Shown: positions 34,383 through 43,258 of the stretch, piece by piece
Numbering within the stretch: the first letter of the stretch is position 1
Layout: each line of letters begins with the position of its first letter
Assembly: GCA_026874595.1 (NCBI GenBank)
Contig: JAPPUL010000082.1
Coordinates: 806,001 to 870,000 of the forward strand
Length of the DNA: 64,000 nucleotides
Reading direction: 5' to 3'
Origin: Sipunculus nudus
Taxonomy: Eukaryota; Annelida; Sipuncula; Golfingiida; Sipunculidae
Notes under the pieces: generated by a model
Database searches by the model: none
What the model saw: only the letters and a program-made list of their open reading frames with translations
Told to the model about the DNA's origin: nothing
Translations under genes and position numbers: made by a program

Positions 34383-35231
34383 GTGGAAAAAGATATTAAA
34401 ATCCCATATACTAATAGTTCTTCAGAGTATGAGGAGTTTGCATCACTATTATGTGATGTCAAAAATCTTTTGTATAATGAAAATAGATTTTCTTTAACAT
34501 CTAAGCCAATTAAACCAAAAACAACTGATAATTTTGTTTCTAAAGAGACAGCACAAGAGGATATTGATATTCAGAGCAAAACATATTCTCTTGAATCTAA
34601 AAAAGCAGATAGGAAGTCGTCTTATGCTATTTTGCCAAATGTCAAAGAGCTTTCAAAAGAGCTTAAGAAAGAGGCTTTGGGATGTGTTAATTGTCGCCTT
34701 TCAGAAACTAGGACTAATGTAGTATTTGCTTATGGCAATATAAAAAGCCCTTTAATGCTTATAGGCGAGGCTCCTGGTACAGAAGAGGATAAGCAAGGTT
34801 TACCTTTCGTTGGGAAAGCAGGCCAGTTGCTTGACAAGATGTTTGAAGCTATTTCTATTCCAAGAAAAAACTTATATATTTGTAATGTTATAAAATGCAG
34901 ACCGCCTGATAATAGAGATCCTAAAGAAGATGAGATTTTATCATGTAGTCATTTTCTAAGAAAACAAATTGAGCTTGCAAATCCTTATATAATTGTAAGT
35001 CTTGGTAACTTTGCGACTAAGTATTTACTTGATACTCCAAGCGGGATTATGTCTCTTAGAGGGAGAGTATTTGAAAAAGACGGCATTAAAGTTTTTCCTA
35101 TGCTTCATCCAGCCGCACTTTTGTATAATGTAAAGCTAAAGCCGTTAGCCTGGCAAGATTTAAAATATTTACGACAGATATTATCTGATGGACCTGAGTA
35201 TCTAAAAAGCGTTTTTAGTCAAAAGGAATAA
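34383..35231 (+). CDS. Family 4 (iron-sulfur) uracil-DNA glycosylase
   Basis: Removes uracil from deaminated DNA. The 282-residue protein has an N-terminal extension of about 95 residues of no known fold, then the UDG core. Four cysteines, Cys101, Cys104, Cys172 and Cys188, fit the [4Fe-4S] ligand pattern. Catalytic motifs are IGEAPGTEED (from 127), the LPFVGKAGQLLDKM segment, VIKCRPPDNR and the C-terminal MLHPAALL motif. Family 4 is typical of thermophiles and anaerobes. The start is GTG 34383 with a weak ribosome site. A shorter form beginning nearer residue 85 would still contain the full enzyme. Confidence 0.92.
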   Translation: MEKDIKIPYTNSSSEYEEFASLLCDVKNLLYNENRFSLTSKPIKPKTTDNFVSKETAQEDIDIQSKTYSLESKKADRKSSYAILPNVKELSKELKKEALGCVNCRLSETRTNVVFAYGNIKSPLMLIGEAPGTEEDKQGLPFVGKAGQLLDKMFEAISIPRKNLYICNVIKCRPPDNRDPKEDEILSCSHFLRKQIELANPYIIVSLGNFATKYLLDTPSGIMSLRGRVFEKDGIKVFPMLHPAALLYNVKLKPLAWQDLKYLRQILSDGPEYLKSVFSQKE

Positions 35232-35246
35232 ATACAAAGTTTTGTT

Positions 35247-36641
35247 TTATTCGTTGATCTTATCTTGAACCTTACCTTTTGTAGCATTAGAATCGGAAGG
35301 TTCTTCTACTTTGTATTCTTCTAGTTTTCTATGTAGGGTTTTGCGACCTATTTTAAGTATTTGTGCAGCTTTAGTTTTATTACCCTTGGTAAGGTTTAAT
35401 GTTGTAAATATGGCTTTCTTTTTAATGTCTTCAAGCGACATGCCAGACTTTATATCAATCATATTAGATTTGCTTTCGACAATAGGGGAAGGTAGATTTA
35501 CCTCTGATACATGAGTTCCTTTACTCATTAATACAGAACCCTCAATTACATTTCTAAGCTCCCTAATGTTACCAGGCCAGCTATAATTTTCAAGATAGGT
35601 CAATGCCTCAGGAGTTATACTTATAACCTCTTTATCGTTTGCTTTTGAGAATTCGTTTATAAATGAATGTACAAGAGATGGAATGTCTTCACGCCTTTCT
35701 CGTAAAGGCGGTACGTCTATAGATATAACTTTTAAACGATAATAAAGGTCTTCTCTAAAATCACCCCTCTCAACCTCTTTAAGCAGATCCTTATTTGTCG
35801 CCGCTATTATCCTAACATTTACTTTAAGTGTCTTCTCACCTCCAACACGTTCAAATTCGCGCTCTTGTAAAACACGTAGTAACTTTACTTGTAATATAGG
35901 GCTAATATCACCTATCTCATCAAGAAATAATGTCCCGCCATCAGCAAGCTCAAAACGTCCTCGCTTTTGGTTTATTGCTCCTGTAAAAGCTCCCTTCTCA
36001 TGTCCAAAAAGCTCACTTTCAAGCAAAGTCTCACTTAGTGCCGCACAGTTTACTTTAATTATATGAGACTTTGAACGCGAGCTTAATCTATGCAGGGCAT
36101 TAGCTATCAATTCCTTGCCTGTTCCATTTTCTCCTGTTATTAATACAGTTGCGTTTGATGGCGCTATTTGTTTTACTATCTCAAAGACCTTTTGCATCGA
36201 CGTGGAATTACCTATAATTTGAGATATAGCATACTTCTCATCAAGTTGCTTATTAAGCTCACGATTCTCTATTTCAAGCTGCTTGTTTTCTAAAGCTCTT
36301 TTAATTATAAGCACCAACTTCTTTAAATTTACAGGCTTAGTTAAAAAATCATAAGCTCCCTTACGCATCATTTCAACTGCTATTTCAACAGTCCCATGGC
36401 CTGTTAGGATTATAATTGGGATGTCGTGTTTTTTTAATATTTTCTCAAGTAACTTATCTCCTGTTATGTTTGGCATCTTTAAGTCTGTTATCACCAAATC
36501 TATTATATTATTGTTTACAGCATTAAAAGCCTCCTTACCATCCTGAGCTTTTAATGTAGTAAAACCTTCTTTCTGGATATACTTTTCAAGTCCTTCTCTA
36601 ATGTTCTTTTCATCGTCTACAATTAGTATAGTCCCTTTCAT
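35247..36641 (-). CDS. Sigma-54-dependent response regulator, NtrC family
   Basis: A 464-residue activator with three domains. The receiver has the phosphorylation site Asp53 (VITDLKMPN), Thr80 and Lys102. The AAA+ ATPase has Walker A GENGTGKE at 170-177, the sigma-54 contact loop GAFTGA at 217-222, Walker B GGTLFLDEIGD and the arginine finger region FREDLYYRL. A Fis-type helix-turn-helix follows at the end (TKAAQILKIGRKTLHRKL). It activates sigma-54 promoters when phosphorylated, presumably by the histidine kinase encoded just upstream at 36706-37920. Layout and partner resemble the Rrp2/Hk2 pair of Borrelia. The target genes cannot be told from this window. Confidence 0.95.
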   Translation of the reverse strand: MKGTILIVDDEKNIREGLEKYIQKEGFTTLKAQDGKEAFNAVNNNIIDLVITDLKMPNITGDKLLEKILKKHDIPIIILTGHGTVEIAVEMMRKGAYDFLTKPVNLKKLVLIIKRALENKQLEIENRELNKQLDEKYAISQIIGNSTSMQKVFEIVKQIAPSNATVLITGENGTGKELIANALHRLSSRSKSHIIKVNCAALSETLLESELFGHEKGAFTGAINQKRGRFELADGGTLFLDEIGDISPILQVKLLRVLQEREFERVGGEKTLKVNVRIIAATNKDLLKEVERGDFREDLYYRLKVISIDVPPLRERREDIPSLVHSFINEFSKANDKEVISITPEALTYLENYSWPGNIRELRNVIEGSVLMSKGTHVSEVNLPSPIVESKSNMIDIKSGMSLEDIKKKAIFTTLNLTKGNKTKAAQILKIGRKTLHRKLEEYKVEEPSDSNATKGKVQDKINE

Positions 36642-36705
36642 ATAGTCTAGTTCCTTTCAGATAGTATTGCCCCTTTGATAAGCAGCTTACATATTTTTTT
36701 ATATA

Positions 36706-37920
36706 TCATTTTTTATTCTCTTTTGTACTCTCTTTTGTACTCTCTTTTTTATTCTCTTTTTTATAATCAAGAAGTAATCTATCTTTAGTTCTTAATGGTA
36801 TTTGTATTGTAAAGCGAGTTCCAAAATCAGGTTCGCTGTCAAGTCTAATATTGCCTCCATGTTCCTTTATTATTTTATATACTATTGTAAGGCCAAGGCC
36901 TGATCCGAAGTCTTGTGTTGTGAAGTAAGGTTCAAATATCTTGTTTATATTCTCTTGAGATATTCCCTTGCCATCATCTGCTATTTCTATGTTTAGGGTA
37001 TTTGTTTCTTCATGAATGTATACTGATATTTGTTTGCTTTTAGCGTCTATAGAATTTTTAAATATGTTTACAAAAGCTCGCTTTAGATAATTTGTATTAC
37101 CTTTTATTTTGCCTATATTTTGTTTTGTATAAATTGAAAAACTTACATTATGCTTCTCAAAATCAGGCTTTAACAATGTATATGAAGAGTTTATCAAGTT
37201 GAAAATGTCAATATCTTCAAATTTGGCAGGCACTGGTTTTACTGTAAACAAAAAATCCGTTACGATAGAGTTTAATTTATCAATCTCCTCGCTTATCACG
37301 CTAACGTACTCTTTTATCTCCTTTTTAATATCACCATCAATTTGATCGATAAGCCCTTCTATTAGTTGAACATATATATCCATAGAGCCAAGTGGGTTTT
37401 TAATCTCATGAGCAACTCCAGCTGATAATGTTGTTAAAGATGCAAGGCTTTCGGCCCGTCTTAGCTTTTGACGTTCCTCTTTATGATCACTTACGTCTAA
37501 AAATAATAATACATTACCTTCAATTTTAGTACTTGCTCGTTTTATAAAAGGATATATACTTAGTCGAATTATCTGTTTCCTTGCATCTTCCCTACGTATA
37601 TTTAGTTCTTTACCCTGAATAGTTTTATTCATATTAAGAAGATGTTTAATCTCTTTTCTAGGATAATATTCTGGTAGCTCTGCAAATAAGTTCTTCCCTA
37701 CTATATGTAAAGGGAGTTCTAATAATCCTTGAGCTTGCTTGTTTGTATATTGTATAGCATTTGTCTCATCAAGTACGAGTACTCCCTCTATCATGCTGCC
37801 CAATATAGAATCAAATAATTCTCGCTCCCGTGCAAGCTCTTCTATTATTCTTTGTAGCTCCTTTCTATCTAACCTTTCTATTCGTTCAAGTACTTTGTTT
37901 ATAAAGTTCGATACAAGCAT
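36706..37920 (-). CDS. PAS-domain sensor histidine kinase, NtrB-like
   Basis: A 404-residue soluble kinase with a PAS-type sensor (residues about 30-140), HisKA dimerisation domain with the phospho-acceptor His171 in AGVAHEIKNPLGS, and a HATPase domain with the N box FKNSIDAKS, G1 DDGKGIS and G2 GSGLGLTIVYKI. No membrane segment, so it senses an internal signal. The C-terminal tail after GTRFTIQIP is a Lys/Glu-rich tetrapeptide repeat (KEST, KENK) of no known function. It is the likely partner of the NtrC-type regulator 64 bases downstream. Confidence 0.93.
   Translation of the reverse strand: MLVSNFINKVLERIERLDRKELQRIIEELARERELFDSILGSMIEGVLVLDETNAIQYTNKQAQGLLELPLHIVGKNLFAELPEYYPRKEIKHLLNMNKTIQGKELNIRREDARKQIIRLSIYPFIKRASTKIEGNVLLFLDVSDHKEERQKLRRAESLASLTTLSAGVAHEIKNPLGSMDIYVQLIEGLIDQIDGDIKKEIKEYVSVISEEIDKLNSIVTDFLFTVKPVPAKFEDIDIFNLINSSYTLLKPDFEKHNVSFSIYTKQNIGKIKGNTNYLKRAFVNIFKNSIDAKSKQISVYIHEETNTLNIEIADDGKGISQENINKIFEPYFTTQDFGSGLGLTIVYKIIKEHGGNIRLDSEPDFGTRFTIQIPLRTKDRLLLDYKKENKKESTKESTKENKK
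36709..36765 (-). repeat. 12-bp in-frame repeat at the kinase C-terminus
   Basis: Tandem units of four codons encode KESTKEST and flanking KENK copies at the end of the histidine kinase. On the plus strand they appear as CTCTTTTGTACT-like repeats. Confidence 0.8.
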
Positions 37921-38030
37921 TTTACCTCAAGCTCAATTTATTATTTATCTTTAATTGGTACTTTCATATAATAATAATTATCTATTTATTATCTTATTAG
38001 TGCCATTTTATTGCCATTATCTATTTTTTT

Positions 38031-38786
38031 ATGTTATCTATGCTTTTTAAACATTTTAAGATACTAAACCCTTTAAAAGATATATTAAATATCTTTCGCG
38101 CTAAGGAGAAGAAAAGTTCATTCTTATACTTCCTTTATGAAATTACTATATTTGTAAGCCTTGCTGCTATTAGTGCTTTTGTTATCTCTTTCCCTCTTTT
38201 TTATATAAGTTCAACTTATCCAGTTTTATTTAAAAAACTAGGCTTTGTTAGCATAATTTTAATCCTTTTGGCACTTTTTCTAATACACTGTAAAAAAGCA
38301 TTTAATAAAACTAAACTCGATATTCAAAATAATCGTATTGCCTTCTACAAAAGAAATCAGCATAAACTGCTTAAAACTATTTTGACACTTGCACCTGCCT
38401 TTCCAAATACTTTTCCTTTATGGATTAAAAGCTTTGCCGCTTTTGTAGTGCTTGCCTCAGGTGTAATATTAGCTCTTGCCATAATTACTGTTGCATTATT
38501 TACTCTTATTTTCAACTTATTCAATATTGTCTCACAAGGTTTTGTTAGTGCATATTCAAGCGTTTTTACCATCATAAAAGGTGGGGCACTTTTTATATAC
38601 GATTATTGGCATTTTGTTTTGACTTTCTACTCTATTTTCTTGGCTGTCTTATTATTATTCTCAGCTTATGAATTTATTCTTAAATATCCTAAAACTAAAT
38701 GGCTTTTAGCAACTATTGCAATCTCTTTATATTCATTTATTGCTTTTTTTATTGTTTATCTTTTATTTACAATCGTTTTGGCATGA
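38031..38786 (+). CDS. Membrane protein of unknown function
   Basis: A 251-residue protein with about five predicted membrane helices: near residues 37-57, 67-85, 130-165 (long), 192-212 and 225-250. The soluble segment between the second and third helix is basic (KKAFNKTKLDIQNNR). No catalytic motif is visible and I do not recognise the family. The ATG at 38031 lacks a ribosome site, and an in-frame ATG at 38040 is an alternative. The next gene starts 29 bases after its stop, preceded by AAGGAG, so the two probably form an operon. Confidence 0.62.
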   Translation: MLSMLFKHFKILNPLKDILNIFRAKEKKSSFLYFLYEITIFVSLAAISAFVISFPLFYISSTYPVLFKKLGFVSIILILLALFLIHCKKAFNKTKLDIQNNRIAFYKRNQHKLLKTILTLAPAFPNTFPLWIKSFAAFVVLASGVILALAIITVALFTLIFNLFNIVSQGFVSAYSSVFTIIKGGALFIYDYWHFVLTFYSIFLAVLLLFSAYEFILKYPKTKWLLATIAISLYSFIAFFIVYLLFTIVLA

Positions 38787-38815
38787 ACATTTTTTTTTAA
38801 TAAAGGAGATGTAGA

Positions 38816-39505
38816 GTGAGATTAAAATATATATTCACTGTCATATTAAAGCTCTTTATTTATCAAACTCTTATCCTCTCTTTAAATATGGCTTTTTCTA
38901 ATACTTATAATAAAGACAATACGGAAGCTAAGCAAAATAACAAGAATATCAAAAAACCAAGCCCCCCAATAAAACCCATACAGCCCAAAGAACATAAACT
39001 AAAGACTAATGAAAAAAACAAAGACAAAGACAAAACTTCATATAATGTTCAAATTACCAACTTTAAAGGAAGCCGTGTCAAAGGCAAAATATTTCTTAAA
39101 GGAGATGGAATCCAAATAAAGACTTTGAAAGACGATTTTACTTTTTATAAAAAACATCCATTTAGCAATATTAAAAGTATAGAATCTAAGGCTTGGAAAG
39201 AAAGAAATATGGACACCAAAGAAAAACTTAACTCTTCAAATGCCATTTTGTTCGTATTTATTCCTACTAAGTTTTTAATTACCACGAAAGATAATACTCA
39301 AATTGTGCTTAATAAGCGTATTAAACAACTTGAGAAGATAGTTTTGCAAAATGACCTTGGAAGAACCACTATATTTGGCTTGTTTTACGACTACTGGATC
39401 CCTAAGGACTCTCCTTTTTGGCTAAATAGCAAGTCCAGCAAATTTAACTTTAATTTAAAAGTCCCAAATCCTAAGGTTTGGAGAGAAATCCTTTTTTTAA
39501 ACTAG
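38816..39505 (+). CDS. Exported protein of unknown function with basic linker
   Basis: A 229-residue protein starting at GTG 38816, with AAGGAG seven bases upstream. The N-terminus is a signal peptide or anchor (residues 1-28). A Lys/Pro/Asn-rich linker to about residue 75 follows. The rest is a compact domain with strands such as VQITNFKGSRVKGKIFLKGDG and an ending region WIPKDSPFWLNSKSS. The FKGSRVKGKIFLKGDGIQIK part resembles small beta-barrel or PH-like domains, but no family can be named. It follows the membrane protein gene and is convergent with the bifunctional nuclease gene. Confidence 0.6.
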   Translation: MRLKYIFTVILKLFIYQTLILSLNMAFSNTYNKDNTEAKQNNKNIKKPSPPIKPIQPKEHKLKTNEKNKDKDKTSYNVQITNFKGSRVKGKIFLKGDGIQIKTLKDDFTFYKKHPFSNIKSIESKAWKERNMDTKEKLNSSNAILFVFIPTKFLITTKDNTQIVLNKRIKQLEKIVLQNDLGRTTIFGLFYDYWIPKDSPFWLNSKSSKFNFNLKVPNPKVWREILFLN

Positions 39506-39523
39506 CTACTATTTTTAGTCGTT

Positions 39524-40063
39524 TTAATTATTACCAGATATCTTTTGTATCTCATCTCGAAGACGTGCAGCTTCTTCATATTGTTCCTCTGACACTGCAT
39601 GTTTTAGCTGCTCTTGCAACAATTCTAGTTGAGACTTTGGTTGTTCTTTTGTAACTTCTGTTTCATTTTTCATGTCAACTGCTCCTAAATCCATGACTTT
39701 TTCTTCTACAAACATCGGTATCTCAAACCGTAAAGCCAAAGCAATTGCATCGCTTGGCCTTGAGTCTATCTGATACTTTTTAGTACTTGTTTCCATAAAT
39801 ATTTTAGCGTAATAGGTGTTATCAATTAAATCGTTTACGACTACCTTAGATATTTTACAATCAAGCAAAGTTAACATTGTCTTTAATACATCATGAGTGA
39901 GCGGACGAGGAGTTGATATCTTATTAAACTGAACAGCTATGGCTTGAGCTTCTGGCACGCCTATAAATATTGGAAGAGTCTTTTCGTATTTAGCGTTCTC
40001 CAAAAATACCACAAATCCTAGATTCGATAATGATATGTCTGCTATCCTTACTCGTAATGCCAT
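39524..40063 (-). CDS. Bifunctional nuclease family protein (DUF151) with UVR motif
   Basis: A 179-residue protein. The N-terminal 130 residues match the BFN/DUF151 domain: FVVFLENAKYEKTLPIFIG, EAQAIAVQFNKIS, RPLTHDVLKTML and the strongly conserved SRPSDAIALALRFEIPMFVEE. The C-terminal 40 residues are a UVR-type coiled hairpin (LKHAVSEEQYEEAARLRDEI), as seen in UvrB/UvrC. Plant and bacterial relatives have been reported to show DNase and RNase activity. The cellular role here is unknown. AGGGAT precedes the ATG. Confidence 0.9.
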   Translation of the reverse strand: MALRVRIADISLSNLGFVVFLENAKYEKTLPIFIGVPEAQAIAVQFNKISTPRPLTHDVLKTMLTLLDCKISKVVVNDLIDNTYYAKIFMETSTKKYQIDSRPSDAIALALRFEIPMFVEEKVMDLGAVDMKNETEVTKEQPKSQLELLQEQLKHAVSEEQYEEAARLRDEIQKISGNN

Positions 40064-40401
40064 GTTTATATCCCTAATATGTTTACGGTGATAATCCGCA
40101 CTAGTTAAAGATTATATATATTAATTGATTTTGTCAAACTTTTAACTTTTTATATAGTAATTAATAATTATCCTTATTCAAATTAGCTTTATATTATTAT
40201 GAGTTTAGTAAACTGGTTCATACTTTTTAATATTTATAAATTATTTGAACACCTAATAAGCATCTATTTCACATAACGGAATCTACAAAATTGTTTATTA
40301 GTTAGTTTTTAATATTTAAAAATCTATATTTTGATTTATAAACTTTCTCTATTAATATATAGAGAATATAAAATATATAAAGAATAGCAACATTATAACG
40401 A
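40064..40401 (-). other. Intergenic region between miaA and the bifunctional nuclease gene
   Basis: About 340 bases of very AT-rich sequence. A perfect 13-base palindrome AGTTTAGTAAACT at 40202-40214 could be an operator, and GGTTCA/TGAAC half-sites follow. It provides the leader of the nuclease gene. No coding frame or RNA gene is recognisable. Confidence 0.45.
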
Positions 40402-41418
40402 TCACTTATTCTCAAGCTTATGTTCTATATATTGTCTTATCAATTCATATTCTTTTGGACTATACCACATTGTCCCTGAAAATCTCTTTAAAAAACTATA
40501 TTGCTTTTTTGCAAGTCGTCTTGAATCGCGCTTGAAGTTTATTATACTATCTTCTAAAGTCATCTCTCCATTTAAATACGATAAGAAGTGTTTGTACCCA
40601 ATCCCCTGCATTGATAGCATTTCTTTTGTACAGCCTAAAGCTTTTAGCTTAGATACTTCTTCTATAAGACCACTTTTTAGCATCGTATCACAACGACGGT
40701 TTAATCTCTTGTATAATTCCTCCCTCTCCATTGTAAGCCCTATCTTTATATATCTTATGCCTTTTGTAGTAGTAACGTTTTTTGCATTATGGCCTTCTTC
40801 AACTAATTTATGCTCCGCCCAATGTTTTGATATTCCCTTATTTGTTAGCTTATATACCTCAAGAGCTCGAATTATACGCTTCTTATTATTCGGATGTATC
40901 ATTAACGCACTCTCTTTATCAACTAACTCAAGTTCTTTATATAAACTATGCACTCCTTCGCTCCTTGCCCTTAATTCAAGTTCTTTTCGTAGCATAGTGT
41001 CCTTTGAAGGACCGTTGAATAAGCCATTAAGTAATATACTGTAATAAAAGGATGTCCCGCCTACCACAAACGCTATGTTACCCCTCTTTTCTATCTCCTC
41101 TATTAGCTCCAATGTTCGCTCTTGGAACTCATTTGCACTAAAATAGCTATCTGGCTCCACTATGTCTAGCATATGATGTCTAACTCCATTTTTAGCATCA
41201 CAGCTTATCTTGTTTGTTCCTATGTCAAGTCCTTTGTATATTTGCATCGAATCTGCACTTATTATCTCACCTGAAAACTCTCTGGCAAGCAATATCCCAA
41301 TCGCACTTTTACCAACCCCCGTTGGCCCGTATAATAAAACTACATCCTTACCCTCTCTTCTATTATCCCCTTTGCCATTCCATTTGTCAGCCCCACTCCC
41401 TATTTGATCCTGCTTCAT
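40402..41418 (-). CDS. miaA: tRNA dimethylallyltransferase
   Basis: Adds a dimethylallyl group to A37 of tRNAs that read UNN codons. The 338-residue protein has the P-loop YGPTGVGKSAIG, the active-site ISADSMQIYKGLDIGTNK, HHMLDIVEPDSYFSANEF and FVVGGTSFYYSILLNG, then the swinging MIHPNNKKRIIRALEV segment and MQGIGYKHFLSYLNGE. The N-terminus has about 25 extra residues before the P-loop (charged, Gly/Asp-rich). It is followed upstream by yicC, 40 bases away. Confidence 0.95.
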   Translation of the reverse strand: MKQDQIGSGADKWNGKGDNRREGKDVVLLYGPTGVGKSAIGILLAREFSGEIISADSMQIYKGLDIGTNKISCDAKNGVRHHMLDIVEPDSYFSANEFQERTLELIEEIEKRGNIAFVVGGTSFYYSILLNGLFNGPSKDTMLRKELELRARSEGVHSLYKELELVDKESALMIHPNNKKRIIRALEVYKLTNKGISKHWAEHKLVEEGHNAKNVTTTKGIRYIKIGLTMEREELYKRLNRRCDTMLKSGLIEEVSKLKALGCTKEMLSMQGIGYKHFLSYLNGEMTLEDSIINFKRDSRRLAKKQYSFLKRFSGTMWYSPKEYELIRQYIEHKLENK

Positions 41419-41458
41419 AAAAACGACCTTTTGTTTATTAGCTTCTTTTTTATCACTT

Positions 41459-42346
41459 CTATTCTATGTTCCGAAGCTGCTCTTTAAGCTCTTCTATAAA
41501 CGTCTTTATCTCAATCCCTAAATTCGATATCTTTATGTATGATGTCTTTGCGCATATCGTGTTTGCTTCCCTTTGCATCTCTTGGCATATAAATTCAAGC
41601 CGTTTGCCTACCGTAGTTTCTTTTAATGATAACCTTTTGAATTCTTCAATGTGGTATGACAACCTTTCTACTTCTTCGTTTACATCAAGTTTTGTAAGCA
41701 ATATCGCAAGTTCCATATGAAGCCTTTGTTCATCCAATAGCCCACTTTCATATTCTTTTAACGCTTTATTAAGCAATGTCTTAAACCTCTCCTTGCTCGC
41801 TTTTTGCCCCTCGGCGACAAGTTCTCTTAGTGTTATTAGTAAATCTTCTAGGCTTTTACATATTTTTAATAAATTATCTTTTGTCTTCTCACCCTCCATC
41901 CAACGCTCATCAAGCACTTGCATTAGTGTTGTCTTTATTTGTGGCTTTAGCTTTTCTTTGTATAATTTATCTTTTGTCTCTTTAACACCATTTTTTATGA
42001 ACTTTAAAAATAAATCCTCCCTTAACAATATATCCGATATCCTTATCTCTTCGCTTATACCACCATGTTTACACACCGCCTTTAAGTACTCTATATATTC
42101 TTTTGTCTCTTCAAAACCAAGACTTTCGCTTTTTTTAGCTTCTATAGCTAATGTTATTTTTAGCTTCCCGCGATGTATCTTATCCGATAGTAGCTCTTTT
42201 ATCTCTTTTTCAAACTTGTTTAAATAATCTGGTAGGCAAAATATTATATCTTGGTAGCGGCTGTTTAATGTCTTTATCTCGCATGTTACCCTCCCCACAC
42301 CTTCTATATCCTCTTCTGTTAAACCGTATCCTGTCATGCTCATCAT
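41459..42346 (-). CDS. yicC: YicC family endoribonuclease-like protein
   Basis: A 295-residue protein of the YicC family, implicated in RNA turnover. It begins MMSMTGYG and has the conserved EIKTLNSRYQDI segment, then a central helical region and the strongly conserved end GKRLEFICQEMQREANTICAKT, followed by IKTFIEELKEQLRNIE. Length and both signature blocks agree with the family. It lies between miaA and the TPR gene on the same strand. The usual neighbour gmk is not present. Confidence 0.93.
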   Translation of the reverse strand: MMSMTGYGLTEEDIEGVGRVTCEIKTLNSRYQDIIFCLPDYLNKFEKEIKELLSDKIHRGKLKITLAIEAKKSESLGFEETKEYIEYLKAVCKHGGISEEIRISDILLREDLFLKFIKNGVKETKDKLYKEKLKPQIKTTLMQVLDERWMEGEKTKDNLLKICKSLEDLLITLRELVAEGQKASKERFKTLLNKALKEYESGLLDEQRLHMELAILLTKLDVNEEVERLSYHIEEFKRLSLKETTVGKRLEFICQEMQREANTICAKTSYIKISNLGIEIKTFIEELKEQLRNIE

Positions 42347-42388
42347 GATGAGTTGCCCTCATAAACTCTCTTTTTAAAACACATTTTG

Positions 42389-43255
42389 TCATTTGTCTGG
42401 ATTCAATAGCAGCTTTAGATGTTCTCTTATCGATTTGTCTTCAGGGGCTTGCTCGTAGGCTTTCTTTAAGTGATTTATTGCCTCCTGCTCTTCTTTTATT
42501 TTATAATATCCATAACCTACTGAATCTAAATAGGCTGCATTATTAGGACTAAGGGAAAGCGCCTTTTTACATAGTTTAAGCCCTTCTGTCCATTCTGCTT
42601 CCGTCTTGCCTCCTTCAAGCTCCATCATCCCAAGAGAATTATATGCATTTGCATTCCCCACATCCACCTCAAGCACTTTATTGTAATATTCTTTCGCTTT
42701 TTTGTAATTTCCTTTCTTATAGTATATATAGCCTAGTAACGATAATGTGTTAGGGCCTCCTTCTCCTTCCTTTTCAACACCTTTTAGTACTTCGAAGGCT
42801 GTTTTGTAGTCCTTTTGTTTTATGTATATGTAGCCAAGTAGTACATCGAGTTGTCTTGCCTTCCTATATTCGTGATCTCCTTTTAGCTCATTTAGATGTG
42901 CTAGCGCACTGTCTAGTTCGTTTAGCTTTGTGTACAATAAACTAAGTTTATAATGTATATCTATATTTTGTTCATCCTTTTCAAGCGCTTTTAAAAAATA
43001 CTTTAATCCTATCTCAAGCTCTCCTCGCTCAACTCGTTTATCACCCTCTTCTATAAGCTCTTTAATACTTGCTTTTACAATGTCAAATCCGTCGCTTATA
43101 CTTTTTCCCTCGTTTATACTCGCATCTGCAGCTTTATCTGCTTTCCCCTCCTCTTTAGCTCTAATCCCCTTAAAAAGCTCTCCCTTAGTGCTTATGTTTT
43201 TCCATATGTTTGGTAATTGATCGTCCATTTTCTTCTCACTCCATTTTCTTCTCAC
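42389..43255 (-). CDS. TPR-repeat protein
   Basis: A 288-residue protein with about five tetratricopeptide repeats from residue 75 to the end, for example GLKYFLKALEKDEQNIDIHY, LGYIYYKKGNYKKAKEYYNK and AYNSLGMMELEGGK. The first 60 residues are charged and low in complexity. It probably acts as a protein-interaction scaffold in the cytoplasm. No signal peptide is present. The GTG at 43255 overlaps the surE stop (GTGA), but a 16-base duplication places a second candidate start, ATG 43228 (MDDQLPNIW), next to a better GGAG. The true start is uncertain. Confidence 0.82.
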   Translation of the reverse strand: MRRKWSEKKMDDQLPNIWKNISTKGELFKGIRAKEEGKADKAADASINEGKSISDGFDIVKASIKELIEEGDKRVERGELEIGLKYFLKALEKDEQNIDIHYKLSLLYTKLNELDSALAHLNELKGDHEYRKARQLDVLLGYIYIKQKDYKTAFEVLKGVEKEGEGGPNTLSLLGYIYYKKGNYKKAKEYYNKVLEVDVGNANAYNSLGMMELEGGKTEAEWTEGLKLCKKALSLSPNNAAYLDSVGYGYYKIKEEQEAINHLKKAYEQAPEDKSIREHLKLLLNPDK

Positions 43256-43258
43256 TCA
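43227..43258 (-). repeat. 16-bp direct duplication at the TPR gene start
   Basis: Two tandem copies of GTGAGAAGAAAATGGA (minus strand) lie over the surE stop and the TPR gene start. The first copy carries the GTG that overlaps the surE stop. The second ends in the ATG of the alternative start. Confidence 0.8.

Noticed and set aside
42389-43255. PPR repeats in the TPR protein
   Set aside because: The units are 34 residues with the TPR pattern (A-x-x-LG-x-x-Y...A), not the PPR TYN and G-x-x-P pattern.
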